Position numbers and translations under genes: made by a program | The notes under the pieces: model-generated | Seen by the model: the letters and a program-made list of their open reading frames with translations, nothing else | What the model was told of the DNA's origin: nothing | Databases searched by the model: none | In this document: in pieces, positions 25,470-36,262 of the stretch | Numbering within the stretch: position 1 is the first letter of the stretch | Layout of the letters: every line of letters begins with the position of its first letter | Assembly: GCF_002095435.2 (NCBI RefSeq) | Contig: NZ_MJEJ02000037.1 | Coordinates: 79,711-143,710 of the forward strand | DNA from: Williamsia sp. 1138 | Lineage (GTDB): Bacteria; Actinomycetota; Actinomycetes; Mycobacteriales; Mycobacteriaceae | Direction: 5' to 3' | DNA length: 64,000 nt

Positions 25470-25612
25470 TCCGTTGCTCGCGCCCAACCTTGTGCGTCGA
25501 CGCGCTGTGCTGTCATCCACCATTTATGAGCAGAACAGATAACTGCAATGACAAATCGGCACCTTTCGCCGCCCCCATAACGCCGACGGCATCGCCACAA
25601 TCGCCGGTAGTG

Positions 25613-25628
25613 TGTGTTCCAGATCACA
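25613..25628. promoter_or_regulatory. Crp/GlxR-like binding site upstream of nuoA
   Basis: TGTGT-TCCAGA-TCACA differs by one base from the actinobacterial cAMP-receptor consensus TGTGA-N6-TCACA. It lies about 104 bases before the nuoA start, in the only sizeable gap of the operon, where control by a carbon- or respiration-sensing regulator would be expected. Confidence 0.6.
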
Positions 25629-25731
25629 CACAGCCCTGAGTGGTCACCGCGACCGGACGTACTCCCGATCACCCGCCCGATCGCCCCGACCACCTCCGCC
25701 CGCCTCACCCGCGAAAGGAGGATCGCACCCG

Positions 25732-26127
25732 ATGAATCTCTACGTCCCCATCCTCGTTCTCGGCGCCATCGCGGTCGCCTTCGCCGTGGTGTCGGCCATG
25801 CTCGCAAACCTGGTCGGCCCGCGCAGATACAACCGGGCCAAACTCGAAGCATACGAGTGCGGCATCGAACCTGTTCCAAACCCGTTGGGCGGACTGGGAT
25901 CCGGCAATCTCGCGGCGAGCGGGACCGGACAGCGCATTCCGGTGAAGTATTACCTGACCGCGATGCTGTTCATCATCTTCGACATCGAGATCGTGTTCCT
26001 CTACCCCTGGGCCGTGTACTTCGACTCCCTCGGCCTCTTCGGTCTCATCGCCATGGCGCTGTTCATCTTCAACGTCTCGGTGGCCTACGCCTACGAGTGG
26101 AGGCGTGGCGGGCTCAGCTGGGATTGA
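25732..26127 (+). CDS. nuoA: NADH-quinone oxidoreductase subunit A
   Basis: A 131-residue membrane subunit of complex I with three helices (about 5-27, 75-98, 102-120). Diagnostic loop: [12 protein letters not shown] with its conserved Cys, and [24 protein letters not shown]. It helps form the quinone-site junction between peripheral and membrane arms. AAAGGAGGA lies 8-9 bases before the ATG, the strongest ribosome site of the operon. First gene of nuoA-N. Confidence 0.97.
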   Translation: MNLYVPILVLGAIAVAFAVVSAMLANLVGPRRYNRAKLEAYECGIEPVPNPLGGLGSGNLAASGTGQRIPVKYYLTAMLFIIFDIEIVFLYPWAVYFDSLGLFGLIAMALFIFNVSVAYAYEWRRGGLSWD

Positions 26128-26162
26128 CCGCACACCAAGCAGTTTCGGAAAGAGTGACCATC

Positions 26163-26717
26163 ATGGGTCTGGAAGAAAAGCTACCGAGCGGATTTCTCCT
26201 GAGTACCGTCGAGGGACTCGCCGGGTACATGCGCAAAGGCTCACTGTGGCCGGCGACATTTGGGTTGGCCTGCTGCGCCATCGAGATGATGGCCACCAGT
26301 GGTGGCCGTTTCGACATCGCCCGCTTCGGTATGGAGGCCTTCCGCGCTTCCCCCAGGCAGGCCGATCTGATGATCGTCGCCGGCCGGGTCAGCCAGAAGA
26401 TGGCGCCGGTGCTGCGTCAGATCTATGACCAGATGGCCGAGCCGAAATGGGTACTGGCGATGGGTGTCTGCGCGTCCTCGGGTGGGATGTTCAACAACTA
26501 CGCCATTGTCCAGGGTGTCGATCATGTTGTCCCGGTCGACATCTATCTGCCCGGCTGCCCGCCGCGGCCGGAGATGCTGCTGCACGCAATTCTCAAGCTG
26601 CACGAGAAGATCGGTGAGATGCCGCTCGGTGTCGACCGCGAAGCGGCGATCGCAGCCGCCGAGGAGGCCGCGATGTCGGCGACGCCGACCATCGAGATGA
26701 AGGGACTGCTGCGATGA
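26163..26717 (+). CDS. nuoB: NADH-quinone oxidoreductase subunit B
   Basis: A 184-residue peripheral subunit that holds the terminal [4Fe-4S] cluster N2, the direct electron donor to quinone. The ligands are the adjacent pair C37-C38 ([11 protein letters not shown]), C103 ([13 protein letters not shown]) and C132 (LPGCPPRPE). ATG at 26163, 35 bases after the nuoA stop. It overlaps the nuoC start by four bases (ATGA). Confidence 0.97.
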   Translation: MGLEEKLPSGFLLSTVEGLAGYMRKGSLWPATFGLACCAIEMMATSGGRFDIARFGMEAFRASPRQADLMIVAGRVSQKMAPVLRQIYDQMAEPKWVLAMGVCASSGGMFNNYAIVQGVDHVVPVDIYLPGCPPRPEMLLHAILKLHEKIGEMPLGVDREAAIAAAEEAAMSATPTIEMKGLLR

Positions 26718-27406
26718 CGGCCGACGACAGCCGCGGGGGCGACCGTGAGGTCATCGGCATCCGGCGTGGGTTGTTCGGGGTCCGCGGCAGCGGCGACACC
26801 TCGGGGTACGGCCGGCTGATCCGTCCTGTCTCGCTGCCCGGCAGCACACCACGGCCCTACGGAGGCTACTTCGACGAGGTCGTCGACCTGCTGACCGAGG
26901 CGCTCGCCGCCGAGGGGAATCCGGGTGCCCAGGACGCACTGGAGAAGGTGGTGGTCTTTCGCGACGAGCTGACGCTGCACGTGCGGGCGCAGCACTTGCC
27001 GGCTGTCGCTTCGGTCCTCCGGGACGACCCCGCACTGAGATTCGAGCTCAGCCTGGGCGTCAGCGGTGTGCACTATCCGGATGAGACCGGCCGAGAGCTT
27101 CATGCGACCTATCCCTTGTTGTCGATCACCCACAACCGGCGCGTCCGGCTGGAAGTCGCAGTGCCCGATGCTGATCCTCACATCCCGTCGCTGTACGACG
27201 TTTATCCCACCTGCGACTGGCACGAACGGGAGACGTACGACTTCTTCGGGATCATCTTCGACGGCCACCCGTCGCTGACCAGGATCGAGATGCCCGACGA
27301 CTGGGAGGGCCATCCCCAGCGCAAGGACTACCCCCTCGGCGGCATCCCGGTCGAGTTCAAGGGCGCTCGTATCGCACCGCCCGATCAGCGGAGGTCGTAC
27401 AACTGA
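26714..27406 (+). CDS. nuoC: NADH-quinone oxidoreductase subunit C
   Basis: A 230-residue peripheral-arm subunit. The signature [47 protein letters not shown] is complete and matches the 30-kDa subunit family. An N-terminal extension of about 45 residues is usual in actinobacteria. Separate from nuoD (not the fused NuoCD of enterobacteria). It overlaps nuoB by ATGA, and its TGA shares one base with the nuoD ATG. Confidence 0.96.
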   Translation: MTADDSRGGDREVIGIRRGLFGVRGSGDTSGYGRLIRPVSLPGSTPRPYGGYFDEVVDLLTEALAAEGNPGAQDALEKVVVFRDELTLHVRAQHLPAVASVLRDDPALRFELSLGVSGVHYPDETGRELHATYPLLSITHNRRVRLEVAVPDADPHIPSLYDVYPTCDWHERETYDFFGIIFDGHPSLTRIEMPDDWEGHPQRKDYPLGGIPVEFKGARIAPPDQRRSYN

Positions 27407-28713
27407 TGAGCGAGCACATCGAACAGGCCGAGAACCTCTACAGTGCGTCCGGGCAGGACTGGGACGAGGTGGCGAGCGCCGTCGCCGAGGCCGGAGAAGA
27501 ACGCATCGTGGTCAACATGGGGCCGCAGCACCCGTCCACACACGGGGTACTCCGGCTGATCCTGGTCCTCGACGGTGAGACCGTCACGGAGGCCAGATGC
27601 GGGATCGGCTACCTGCACACGGGAATCGAAAAGAATCTGGAGTTCCGGAACTGGACCCAGGGCGTCACGTTCGTGACGCGCATGGACTACCTGTCCCCGT
27701 TCTTCAACGAGACCGCGTACTGCCTGGGTGTGGAAAAACTGCTCGACATCACCGACGCCATTCCCGAGCGGGTCAACGTCATCCGCGTGATGTTGATGGA
27801 ACTCAACCGGGTCTCCTCACATCTGGTCGCATTGGCCACCGGCGGTATGGAACTCGGCGCGGTGACCGCGATGCTGTTCGGGTTCCGGGAGCGGGAACTG
27901 ATCCTCGACGTCTTCGAGATGATCACCGGCCTGCGGATGAACCACGCATTCATTCGCCCCGGTGGCCTCGCCCAGGATCTTCCCGACGGTGCGGTGGAGA
28001 AGATCCGCGATCTGCTCAAGGTGATGCCTGGTCGATTGCGTGACGTGGAAGACCTGTTGAGCGAGAACTACATCTGGAAGGCCCGCACCCAGGGAATCGG
28101 CTATCTCGACCTCACCGGCTGTATGGCGCTGGGCATCACCGGCCCCATCCTGCGGGCCACCGGACTGCCTCACGATCTTCGCCGGTCAGCCCCGTACTGC
28201 GGCTACGAGAACTACGAGTTCGATGTCATCACCGACACCGCGTGTGACTCGTATGGCCGCTACCAGATCCGGATCAAGGAGATGAAGGAGTCGCTCAAGA
28301 TCGTCGAGCAGTGCCTCGACCGGCTGCGGCCCGGCCCGATCATGGTGGAGGACCAGAAGATCGCGTGGCCCGCCGATCTCACCGTCGGCAAGGACGGACT
28401 GGGCAACTCACCCGAACACATCTCCAACATCATGGGTTCGTCCATGGAGGGTCTGATCCATCACTTCAAGCTCGTCACCGAGGGCATGCGCGTCCCACCG
28501 GGACAGGTCTACGTCTCCGTCGAATCACCGCGCGGCGAGCTCGGAGTGCACATGGTCAGCGACGGCGGCACCAGGCCGTACCGGGTCCACTTCCGGGACC
28601 CGTCGTTCACGAATCTGCAAGCGGTAGCGGCGATGTGTGAGGGCGGGATGATCTCGGACGTCATCGCTGCCGTTGCGGGCATCGACCCGGTGATGGGGGG
28701 TGTCGACCGATGA
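27406..28713 (+). CDS. nuoD: NADH-quinone oxidoreductase subunit D
   Basis: A 435-residue 49-kDa-type subunit that lines the quinone-binding cavity with NuoB. Family marks: [40 protein letters not shown], and the C-terminal [28 protein letters not shown]. Related to [NiFe]-hydrogenase large subunits but without metal ligands. Its ATG shares the last base of the nuoC stop and its end overlaps nuoE by four bases. Confidence 0.97.
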   Translation: MSEHIEQAENLYSASGQDWDEVASAVAEAGEERIVVNMGPQHPSTHGVLRLILVLDGETVTEARCGIGYLHTGIEKNLEFRNWTQGVTFVTRMDYLSPFFNETAYCLGVEKLLDITDAIPERVNVIRVMLMELNRVSSHLVALATGGMELGAVTAMLFGFRERELILDVFEMITGLRMNHAFIRPGGLAQDLPDGAVEKIRDLLKVMPGRLRDVEDLLSENYIWKARTQGIGYLDLTGCMALGITGPILRATGLPHDLRRSAPYCGYENYEFDVITDTACDSYGRYQIRIKEMKESLKIVEQCLDRLRPGPIMVEDQKIAWPADLTVGKDGLGNSPEHISNIMGSSMEGLIHHFKLVTEGMRVPPGQVYVSVESPRGELGVHMVSDGGTRPYRVHFRDPSFTNLQAVAAMCEGGMISDVIAAVAGIDPVMGGVDR

Positions 28714-29564
28714 CTGCCGAACCGGTGTTCATCGATTTCGCGGTGCGCCATGCCAGCACGATCGATACCTACCCGGCCGAGATCCTTGCTCGGCTCGAGG
28801 CCGACGCCGCGGTCATCATCGCGCGCTATCCGAGTCCGCGCTCGGCACTGCTCCCGCTGCTGCACCTGGTGCAGAGCGAAGAGGGGTACATCAGCCCGAG
28901 CGGAATCGGTTTCTGCGCAGAGCAACTCGGCCTGACCCCGGCCGAGGTGACCGCGGTGTCGACGTTCTATTCGATGTACCGCCGCCGGGAGACCGGCGAC
29001 TACCTGGTCGGGGTCTGCACCAACACGCTCTGCGCGGTGATGGGTGGGGACGAGATCCTCGCCGACCTGAGCGAGTACCTCGGCGTCGGGCCCGGCGGCA
29101 CGACCGCTGACGGCACGATCACACTCGAGCACATCGAGTGCAACGCCGCGTGTGACTACGCACCGGTGGTGATGGTCAACTGGGAGTTCTTCGACAATCA
29201 GACACCCCGCTCAGGTCGCGATCTCGTCGACGCACTACGCAGCGGCGAGCAGGTGACGCCGACGCGCGGTGCACCGTTGTGCACGTTCCGCGAGACCGCC
29301 AGGATTCTCGCGGGTTTCACCGATACCCGTCCCGGTGCATCCGACGCCGCTCTACCCGGCGACGCGACGCTTGCAGGCCTCCGGATCGCCCGCGAACTCG
29401 ACATGCAGGCACCTTCGGTGAACGCCTCGGGTGATGCGGCGGGCCCGGACGACCAACAGGCCGCTGCGGAGACGACGGCCGACAAACCTGCACCCGCACC
29501 GGATGCAACTGCGCCTCCGCGATCCGGATCGCCGGAGACCACACCGCACGGTGAGGGAGTCTGA
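28710..29564 (+). CDS. nuoE: NADH-quinone oxidoreductase subunit E, with long acidic/proline tail
   Basis: A 284-residue subunit carrying [2Fe-2S] cluster N1a. Ligands are C103 and C108 (CTNTLC) and C144 and C148 (CNAAC). The thioredoxin-like domain ends near residue 200; the last roughly 85 residues are low-complexity Ala/Asp/Pro/Thr-rich, longer than the E. coli protein (166 residues). The tail is probably disordered. Overlaps nuoD by ATGA; nuoF starts one base after its stop. Confidence 0.95.
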   Translation: MTAEPVFIDFAVRHASTIDTYPAEILARLEADAAVIIARYPSPRSALLPLLHLVQSEEGYISPSGIGFCAEQLGLTPAEVTAVSTFYSMYRRRETGDYLVGVCTNTLCAVMGGDEILADLSEYLGVGPGGTTADGTITLEHIECNAACDYAPVVMVNWEFFDNQTPRSGRDLVDALRSGEQVTPTRGAPLCTFRETARILAGFTDTRPGASDAALPGDATLAGLRIARELDMQAPSVNASGDAAGPDDQQAAAETTADKPAPAPDATAPPRSGSPETTPHGEGV

Positions 29565-29565
29565 C

Positions 29566-30867
29566 ATGCCACTGTCGCCTGTGCTGTCGCGCTACTGGGA
29601 CGAACCCGAGTCGTGGACTCTCGACAGCTACCGCCGCCACGACGGCTATTCGGCGCTACGACTGGCCCTCGACATGGATCCCGACGCCCTCATCGCGAGC
29701 GTCAAGGCATCGGGCCTACGGGGTCGCGGTGGAGCAGGCTTTCCGACGGGCATGAAGTGGTCGTTCATCCCGCAAGGTGACGGCAAGCCCCACTACCTGG
29801 TGGTCAACGCAGACGAGTCCGAACCCGGCACGTGCAAGGACATGCCGCTGCTGCTGGCGACCCCACACGTGCTGATCGAGGGCATCATCATCGCCGCGTA
29901 CGCGATCCGGGCAGCCAAGGCGTTCATCTATGTACGAGGAGAGGTGCTTCCGGTACTGCGCAGGCTGCAGACCGCCGTCGCGGAGGCCCACGAGGCAGGC
30001 CTGCTCGGCACCGACATCCTCGGTTCGGGTTTCGACCTCGACATCGTCGTACACGCGGGCGCCGGGGCCTACATCTGCGGTGAGGAGACCGCGCTGCTCG
30101 ATTCCTTGGAAGGCAGGCGGGGGCAACCGCGCCTGCGTCCCCCGTTCCCCGCAGTCGCCGGCCTGTACGCCAGCCCCACCGTGGTCAACAACGTCGAGTC
30201 GATCGCGAGCGTGCCGTCGATCATCCTGAACGGCAACGACTGGTTCCAGAGCATGGGTACGGAAAAGTCTCCCGGGTTCACCCTCTACTCGCTGTCGGGC
30301 CACGTCACCACCCCGGGGCAATACGAAGCACCGCTCGGCATCACCCTGCGTGAACTCCTCGACTACGCGGGCGGTGTGCGAGGCGGCCACGAGCTGAAGT
30401 TCTGGACTCCCGGGGGCTCGTCCACGCCGATCTTCACCGCGGAGCATCTCGACGTCACCCTCGACTACGAAGGCGTCGGTGCTGCCGGGTCCATGCTGGG
30501 CACCAAGGCATTACAGATCTTCGACGAGACGACCTGCGTGGTCCGGGCCGTCCTGCGCTGGACCGAGTTCTACGCCCACGAATCCTGCGGCAAGTGCACG
30601 CCGTGCCGGGAGGGGACCTACTGGCTTGTGCAGATCCTGCAGGGCCTGGAGAACGGCACCGGAACCGCTGACGATCTGCAGAAGCTCCTCGACATCGCAG
30701 ACAGCATCCTCGGCAAATCATTCTGCGCGTTGGGCGACGGTGCGGCGAGCCCGATCATGTCCTCTCTGAAGTACTTCCGCGACGAGTACGTCGAGCACGC
30801 AAGCGGCCGGGGCTGTCCCTTCGACCCCGCCCGATCAACCCTGTTCGAGAGAGTGGGCGCGCCATGA
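29566..30867 (+). CDS. nuoF: NADH-quinone oxidoreductase subunit F
   Basis: A 433-residue NADH-oxidising subunit. The FMN/NADH fold is marked by [16 protein letters not shown] and [32 protein letters not shown]. Cluster N3 is bound by [12 protein letters not shown] and the later Cys in [12 protein letters not shown]. It accepts hydride from NADH and passes electrons to the cluster chain. ATG at 29566, one base after nuoE. It overlaps nuoG by ATGA. Confidence 0.97.
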   Translation: MPLSPVLSRYWDEPESWTLDSYRRHDGYSALRLALDMDPDALIASVKASGLRGRGGAGFPTGMKWSFIPQGDGKPHYLVVNADESEPGTCKDMPLLLATPHVLIEGIIIAAYAIRAAKAFIYVRGEVLPVLRRLQTAVAEAHEAGLLGTDILGSGFDLDIVVHAGAGAYICGEETALLDSLEGRRGQPRLRPPFPAVAGLYASPTVVNNVESIASVPSIILNGNDWFQSMGTEKSPGFTLYSLSGHVTTPGQYEAPLGITLRELLDYAGGVRGGHELKFWTPGGSSTPIFTAEHLDVTLDYEGVGAAGSMLGTKALQIFDETTCVVRAVLRWTEFYAHESCGKCTPCREGTYWLVQILQGLENGTGTADDLQKLLDIADSILGKSFCALGDGAASPIMSSLKYFRDEYVEHASGRGCPFDPARSTLFERVGAP

Positions 30868-33302
30868 CGGTGACCAGCAACTCGACCTCCGCCGCCACGG
30901 CCCCCAGCGACCTCGTGTCCATCACCATCGACGGGTCCCAACTGCAGGTACCCAAAGGCACTTTGGTGATCCGCGCCGCCGAACTCATCGGGGTGCAGAT
31001 TCCACGATTCTGCGACCATCCACTACTGGAACCGGTGGGCGCGTGCCGGCAGTGCCTGGTCGAGGTAGAAGGCCAGCGCAAACCGCTCGCCTCCTGCACC
31101 ACCACGGTGAGCGAGGGGATGGTGGTCAAGACCCAGCTGACCTCCGAGAGCGCCGAGAAAGCCCAGCGCGGCGTGATGGAACTGCTGTTGATCAATCACC
31201 CGCTGGACTGTCCGGTCTGCGACAAGGGTGGCGAATGTCCCCTGCAGAATCAGGCGATGTCCACCGGCCGCACCGAATCGCGGTTCGAAGGCGTCAAACG
31301 TACCTTCCCCAAACCGATCCCGCTGTCATCGGAGGTGCTGCTCGACCGCGAGCGCTGCGTCCTGTGTGCGCGATGCACCCGATTTTCCGAGCAGGTCGCC
31401 GGAGATCCGTTCATCGACCTCCTCGAACGCGGTGCCCAGCAGCAGGTCGGGATCGCCGAGGACGAACCGTTCGAATCGTACTTCTCCGGGAACACCGTGC
31501 AGATCTGTCCGGTCGGTGCACTGACCGGCGCGGCCTACCGTTTCCGGGCGCGGCCGTTCGACCTGGTCTCCACCCCGAGTGTGTGTGAGCACTGTGCCAG
31601 CGGATGCGCGCAGCGCACCGACCATCGGCGCGGAAAGGTGCTGCGGCGCCTGGCCGGTGACGATCCCGAGGTCAACGAGGAATGGAACTGCGACAAGGGC
31701 CGCTGGGCCTTCGCCTACGAAACGGTTCGTGACCGGATCACCACTCCGCTTATCCGTGGTGCCGACGGCAACCTGGAAGCGGCGTCCTGGTCCGCCGCGC
31801 TGGCCATCGCGGCCACCGGGTTGACGGCTGCACATGGCCGGGCCGGCGTCCTGGTGGGCGGCCGGGCCACCGCCGAGGATGCCTACGCCTACGCCAAGTT
31901 CGCCCGAACAGTTGTCGGCACCAACAACATCGACTTCCGCAGTCGCGCGCACTCGGCGGAAGAGGCCTCCTTCTTGGCCACCCACATCGCGGGCCGGCCG
32001 ATGAACCTGACCTACGACGACCTCGAGAAGGCACCGGCAGTACTGCTGGCCGGGTTCGAGCCGGAAGAGGAATCCCCGATCGTCTTCCTGCGTTTGCGCA
32101 AGGCGGTTCGCAAGGGCGGGCTGACCGTGGTGTCCATCGCGACGCATGCGAGCACCGGGCTCCAGAAGCTGTCCGGCGGTCTCATCCAGACGATGCCCGG
32201 AACCGAACGCACCGCACTCGAACTGCTCCGCGACTCCGAACTGCTCCGGCAGCCGGGCGCGGTGATCCTGGTGGGGGAACGACTGGCCACCTCGCCCGGC
32301 GCGTTGAGTGCGGCTGCGGCGTTGGCCATCTCGACGGGCGCGCGTATCGGTTGGGTTCCGCGTCGCGCCGGAGAGCGTGGCGCGCTGGAGGTCGGCGCTC
32401 TGGGCAACCTGCTGCCCGGTGGCCGCCCTGTCGTCGACCCGGAAGCCCGCAGGCAGGTGGCCCGGATCTGGGGAACCGAACCGCCCGCCGACGCCGGACT
32501 GAGCACCGACGAGATCGTGGCGCAGGCGGCCTCAGGCGAGCTCGGAGCCCTGGTCGTCGGTGGCGTGGACATCTCGGACCTCCCCGACCCGGTGGCCGCC
32601 CTCGCGGCAGTCGTCGCCGCGCCGTTCGTGGTCAGCCTCGAACTTCGGGAGAGCGCGGTGACCGACCTCGCCGACGTCGTGCTGCCGGTGTCGGCCGTGG
32701 TCCGCAAGAGCGGCACCTTCGTCGACTGGGAGGGACGGCCACGCTCGTTCGATGCCGCGCTGCCCAGCGACGGTGCCATGCCCGACCAGCGAGTCCTCGA
32801 CGCCCTCGCCCGCCAGATGGGCCGCGACCTCGGGTTGCCCACCGCCGAGGATTCCCGTAACGAACTGGCCCGTCTCGGAGTATGGGACGGCGACTTCCCC
32901 GGCGGACCATCGCTGCGAGACACCTTGTCCGGGGCCACGGCGACACCGTCCGCCACTGTGCCCGTGGCGCGGGCCGGCGAGGCAATCCTCACGGGATGGC
33001 GCATGCTGCTGGACGCGGGGCGCTTACAAGACGGTGAACCGCACCTGGCCGGTACCGCGCACCGACCGGTGATCAGGCTGTCGCCCGACACTGCAGCCGA
33101 AAATGGGCTCCTGGACGACGAACTCGTGACCGTCAGCACGGACCGGGGTTCGATCACGCTCCCACTGGAGGTGACCCGACTACCCGATCGAGTGGTCTGG
33201 GTACCTCTCAACTCGCCCGGGAGCGCTGTGTACCGAGACCTCGGACCTGCTGTCGGACAACCGGTCCGGATCAGCCGAGCCAATCGGACGGAGAACGCAT
33301 GA
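30864..33302 (+). CDS. nuoG: NADH-quinone oxidoreductase subunit G
   Basis: An 812-residue subunit. The N-terminal ferredoxin-type [2Fe-2S] site ([22 protein letters not shown] ... C) is followed by the His/Cys [4Fe-4S] site [19 protein letters not shown] and [11 protein letters not shown] ... ICPVGAL. The segment [10 protein letters not shown] with a further Cys in [11 protein letters not shown] supplies ligands for the extra cluster N7 found in some bacterial enzymes. The remaining two thirds form the molybdopterin-oxidoreductase-like domain, which carries no cofactor in complex I. Overlaps both neighbours by ATGA. A very long antisense open frame on the other strand is a GC artefact. Confidence 0.97.
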   Translation: MTVTSNSTSAATAPSDLVSITIDGSQLQVPKGTLVIRAAELIGVQIPRFCDHPLLEPVGACRQCLVEVEGQRKPLASCTTTVSEGMVVKTQLTSESAEKAQRGVMELLLINHPLDCPVCDKGGECPLQNQAMSTGRTESRFEGVKRTFPKPIPLSSEVLLDRERCVLCARCTRFSEQVAGDPFIDLLERGAQQQVGIAEDEPFESYFSGNTVQICPVGALTGAAYRFRARPFDLVSTPSVCEHCASGCAQRTDHRRGKVLRRLAGDDPEVNEEWNCDKGRWAFAYETVRDRITTPLIRGADGNLEAASWSAALAIAATGLTAAHGRAGVLVGGRATAEDAYAYAKFARTVVGTNNIDFRSRAHSAEEASFLATHIAGRPMNLTYDDLEKAPAVLLAGFEPEEESPIVFLRLRKAVRKGGLTVVSIATHASTGLQKLSGGLIQTMPGTERTALELLRDSELLRQPGAVILVGERLATSPGALSAAAALAISTGARIGWVPRRAGERGALEVGALGNLLPGGRPVVDPEARRQVARIWGTEPPADAGLSTDEIVAQAASGELGALVVGGVDISDLPDPVAALAAVVAAPFVVSLELRESAVTDLADVVLPVSAVVRKSGTFVDWEGRPRSFDAALPSDGAMPDQRVLDALARQMGRDLGLPTAEDSRNELARLGVWDGDFPGGPSLRDTLSGATATPSATVPVARAGEAILTGWRMLLDAGRLQDGEPHLAGTAHRPVIRLSPDTAAENGLLDDELVTVSTDRGSITLPLEVTRLPDRVVWVPLNSPGSAVYRDLGPAVGQPVRISRANRTENA

Positions 33303-34621
33303 CCGATCTCTCCGCCTTCGGCCACGACCCCTGGTGGCTGATCCTCGCCAAAGCCCTGGGTATCTTCGTCTTCCTGCTCCTGACACCTCTCATCGCGATC
33401 CTCGCCGAACGCAAGGTGATGGCCTGGATGCAGACCCGGGTCGGACCGAACCGGGTCGGACCCAAGGGGCTGCTGCAGAGCCTTGCAGACGGGGCCAAGC
33501 TGGCGCTGAAAGAGGGCATCATCCCGAGCGGGGTCGACAAGCCCATCTACCTCCTCGCCCCGATCATCGCGGTCGTGCCGGCCATCATGGCCTACGCCGT
33601 CATCCCGTTCGGGCCGGTCGTCTCGATCTTCGGCCACCGGACACCGCTGCAACTGACCGACCTGTCCGTCGCTGTCCTGTACATCCTCGCCGTGACGTCG
33701 GTCGGGGTCTACGGCATCGTGCTCGCGGGCTGGGCATCTGGTTCGACATATCCGCTTCTCGGAGGATTGCGCTCGAGCGCACAGGTGATCTCGTACGAGA
33801 TAGCGATGGGTCTGACGTTCGCCGCCGTATTCCTCGATGCCGGCACGATGTCGACGTCGGGAATCGTCGGCGCCCAGGACGGCACCTGGTACGTATTCCT
33901 GTTGCTCCCTTCCTTTGTCGTCTATGTGTTCTCCATGGTCGGTGAGACCAACCGTGCACCGTTCGACCTGCCCGAGGCCGAGGGTGAGCTGGTCGGCGGA
34001 TTCCACACCGAGTACTCGTCGTTGCGGTTCGCGATGTTCATGCTCGCCGAGTACATCAACATGGCGACGGTGTCCGCGCTCGCCGCAACCCTGTTCCTCG
34101 GTGGATGGCATGCGCCCTGGCCCATCTCGCTCTGGGACGGCGCCAACTCCGGCTGGTTCCCGCTGATCTGGTTCGTCGCCAAGGTCTGGGGGTTCCTGTT
34201 CTTCTTCATCTGGCTCCGCGCAACCCTGCCGCGACTGCGCTACGACCAGTTCATGAACCTCGGCTGGAAGGTGCTCATCCCCGTCTCGCTGGCCTGGGTC
34301 ATGATCGTCGCCACGGTGCGGGCTCTGCACAACGAGGGCTACGGAATCAGCACCGCGGTGATCGGAGTCGCCGGCGTCGTGGTGGCTCTCGGTCTTGTCG
34401 GTGTGCTCTGGAAGATGCTGCGCAACAAACGTGATCGTGCGCAGGCCGATTCCGCTGCCCTCGAGGCGGCGCGACCGTTCGACGCCATGGCCGGCGGATT
34501 TCCCATCCCCCCGATGGCGCCACCGGTCCCACCGCGACTGCGCCGGGTCCACCGCACCCATCCGAATGTCGTCGAGGGCACCCCAGAAGGTGTCACGGAA
34601 AGGGAGAGCACCGATGCGTAA
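33299..34621 (+). CDS. nuoH: NADH-quinone oxidoreductase subunit H
   Basis: A 440-residue membrane subunit with eight helices that anchors the peripheral arm and forms the mouth of the quinone channel. Hallmarks: [64 protein letters not shown], and [19 protein letters not shown]. The hydrophilic C-terminal tail (about 380-440) is Pro/Arg-rich. It overlaps nuoG by ATGA and nuoI by 8 bases. Confidence 0.97.
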   Translation: MTDLSAFGHDPWWLILAKALGIFVFLLLTPLIAILAERKVMAWMQTRVGPNRVGPKGLLQSLADGAKLALKEGIIPSGVDKPIYLLAPIIAVVPAIMAYAVIPFGPVVSIFGHRTPLQLTDLSVAVLYILAVTSVGVYGIVLAGWASGSTYPLLGGLRSSAQVISYEIAMGLTFAAVFLDAGTMSTSGIVGAQDGTWYVFLLLPSFVVYVFSMVGETNRAPFDLPEAEGELVGGFHTEYSSLRFAMFMLAEYINMATVSALAATLFLGGWHAPWPISLWDGANSGWFPLIWFVAKVWGFLFFFIWLRATLPRLRYDQFMNLGWKVLIPVSLAWVMIVATVRALHNEGYGISTAVIGVAGVVVALGLVGVLWKMLRNKRDRAQADSAALEAARPFDAMAGGFPIPPMAPPVPPRLRRVHRTHPNVVEGTPEGVTERESTDA

Positions 34622-35177
34622 CCCACTGGAACCACTCGCCGGCTTCGGCGTCACATTCTCGTCGATGTTCAAGAAGAACAACACCGAGTTCTATCCCGAG
34701 GTCAAGACACCGACGGCTGCGCGCTATCACGGCAGGCATCAGCTGAATCGGTACCCCGACGGCCTCGAGAAGTGCATCGGGTGCGAGCTGTGCGCCTGGG
34801 CGTGCCCCGCTGATGCGATCTTCGTCGAGGGGGCTGACAACACCGACGACGAAAGATACTCCCCCGGCGAAAGATACGGCCAGGTGTATCAGATCAACTA
34901 CCTGCGGTGCATCGGGTGCGGCCTGTGCATCGAGGCCTGTCCGACGCGGGCGCTGACGATGACCAACGACTACGAGATGGCCGACGACAACCGCGCCGAC
35001 CTGATCTACGGCAAGGACAAACTGCTCGCCCCACTCGCCGAGGGGATGACTGCACCGCCGCACGCAATGGTGCCCGGCAGCACCGACGAGGACTATTACC
35101 GCGGCAACGTCCTGGGCGAGATCATGCCCGGCAGTCCACCGGAATCTCGACCACGTCCCACCCCGAAGGCGTCGTGA
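34614..35177 (+). CDS. nuoI: NADH-quinone oxidoreductase subunit I
   Basis: A 187-residue 8Fe ferredoxin subunit with clusters N6a and N6b. Ligand sets are [12 protein letters not shown] (C54, C57, C60, C64) and [12 protein letters not shown] (C99, C102, C105, C109). The ATG at 34614 lies inside the end of nuoH and has GGGAGAG about 8 bases upstream. Its end overlaps the GTG of nuoJ (GTGA). Confidence 0.97.
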   Translation: MRNPLEPLAGFGVTFSSMFKKNNTEFYPEVKTPTAARYHGRHQLNRYPDGLEKCIGCELCAWACPADAIFVEGADNTDDERYSPGERYGQVYQINYLRCIGCGLCIEACPTRALTMTNDYEMADDNRADLIYGKDKLLAPLAEGMTAPPHAMVPGSTDEDYYRGNVLGEIMPGSPPESRPRPTPKAS

Positions 35178-35959
35178 ACACCTTGGTCGCCGCGCCGATT
35201 CTGGTCGCGGAACCACTGACCCAGACCTCCACCGCCGAGGCCGTACAATTCTGGATCCTCGGGACCATCGCGGTACTCGGCGCGCTCGGCGTCGTGTGTT
35301 CGACGAAAGCCGTGTACTCGGCGGTCTTCCTGGCGATGACGATGATCATCCTGGCGGTCTTCTACATCGCCCAGGGCGCCTTGTTCCTCGGGGTCGCGCA
35401 GGTCGTGGTGTACACGGGCGCAGTGATGATGCTGTTCCTCTTCGTCCTCATGCTCGTGGGCGTCGACTCGTCGGATTCCCTCGTCGAAACCCTTCGAGGA
35501 CAACGACTCGGCGCGATCGTCGTCGGCCTCGGATTCGGGATACTCCTGATCGCGGGTATCGGCAGTGCTTCCGTCACCGCCTTCGTCGGAGTCGAGCAGG
35601 CCAATGCCGGAGGCAATGTCGAAGGCCTGGCCGAGCTCATCTTCATCCGGTACCTCTGGGCCTTCGAACTCACCGGGGCCCTGCTGATCACGGCCACCCT
35701 CGGGGCCATGGTCCTCGCGCACCGAGAGCGGCTCGGCGACAAAGAGAGCCAGCGTGAGATGTCGATCCGCAGGTTCTCCCAGGGCGCCCGGCGCACCCCA
35801 CTGCCCAACCCCGGTGTGTATGCCCGGCACAACGCCGTGGACATGCCCGCTCTGCTGCCTGACGGCTCGTACTCCGAGCTGTCGGTCAGCGATGTCCTGA
35901 CACCGCGCGATCCCGCGGGCCCCAACCTCGGGGCCTCCAATTCGCGGGGTGGCTCATGA
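35174..35959 (+). CDS. nuoJ: NADH-quinone oxidoreductase subunit J
   Basis: A 261-residue membrane subunit with five helices. The key segment [24 protein letters not shown] is the conserved helix that undergoes the pi-bulge transition in complex I. The C-terminal roughly 75 residues are hydrophilic, longer than in E. coli. GTG at 35174 overlaps the nuoI stop (GTGA); the end overlaps nuoK by ATGA. Confidence 0.95.
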   Translation: MNTLVAAPILVAEPLTQTSTAEAVQFWILGTIAVLGALGVVCSTKAVYSAVFLAMTMIILAVFYIAQGALFLGVAQVVVYTGAVMMLFLFVLMLVGVDSSDSLVETLRGQRLGAIVVGLGFGILLIAGIGSASVTAFVGVEQANAGGNVEGLAELIFIRYLWAFELTGALLITATLGAMVLAHRERLGDKESQREMSIRRFSQGARRTPLPNPGVYARHNAVDMPALLPDGSYSELSVSDVLTPRDPAGPNLGASNSRGGS

Positions 35960-36255
35960 ATCCCGAGAACTATCTGTACGTCTCCGCACTGTTGTTCACC
36001 ATCGGCGCAGGCGGGGTCCTGGTACGCCGCAACGCTGTGGTGGTCTTCATGTGTGTCGAGCTCATGCTGAACGCCTGCAACCTCGCATTCGTCACATTCG
36101 CTCGTATGAACGGCAACCTCGACGGACAAGTGATCGCCTTCTTCACGATGGTCGTCGCGGCCGCCGAGGTCGTTGTGGGTCTTGCGATCATCATGACCAT
36201 CTTCCGCACCCGCCACTCGGCCTCGGTCGATGACGCAGACCTGCTGAAACTCTGA
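35956..36255 (+). CDS. nuoK: NADH-quinone oxidoreductase subunit K
   Basis: A 99-residue, three-helix subunit. It shows [14 protein letters not shown], with the conserved membrane Glu of the proton path, and a second buried acid in [20 protein letters not shown]. Standard length. ATGA overlap with nuoJ; nuoL starts 7 bases downstream. Confidence 0.97.
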   Translation: MNPENYLYVSALLFTIGAGGVLVRRNAVVVFMCVELMLNACNLAFVTFARMNGNLDGQVIAFFTMVVAAAEVVVGLAIIMTIFRTRHSASVDDADLLKL

Positions 36256-36262
36256 GCCGGCC

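Noticed and set aside
32012..34684. Very long minus-strand open frame (890 codons) opposite nuoG, nuoH and the start of nuoI
   Set aside because: It is antisense to three clearly conserved complex I genes, has no family resemblance and is rich in Arg, Asp, Gly and Ser, as expected from the reverse of GC-rich codons.
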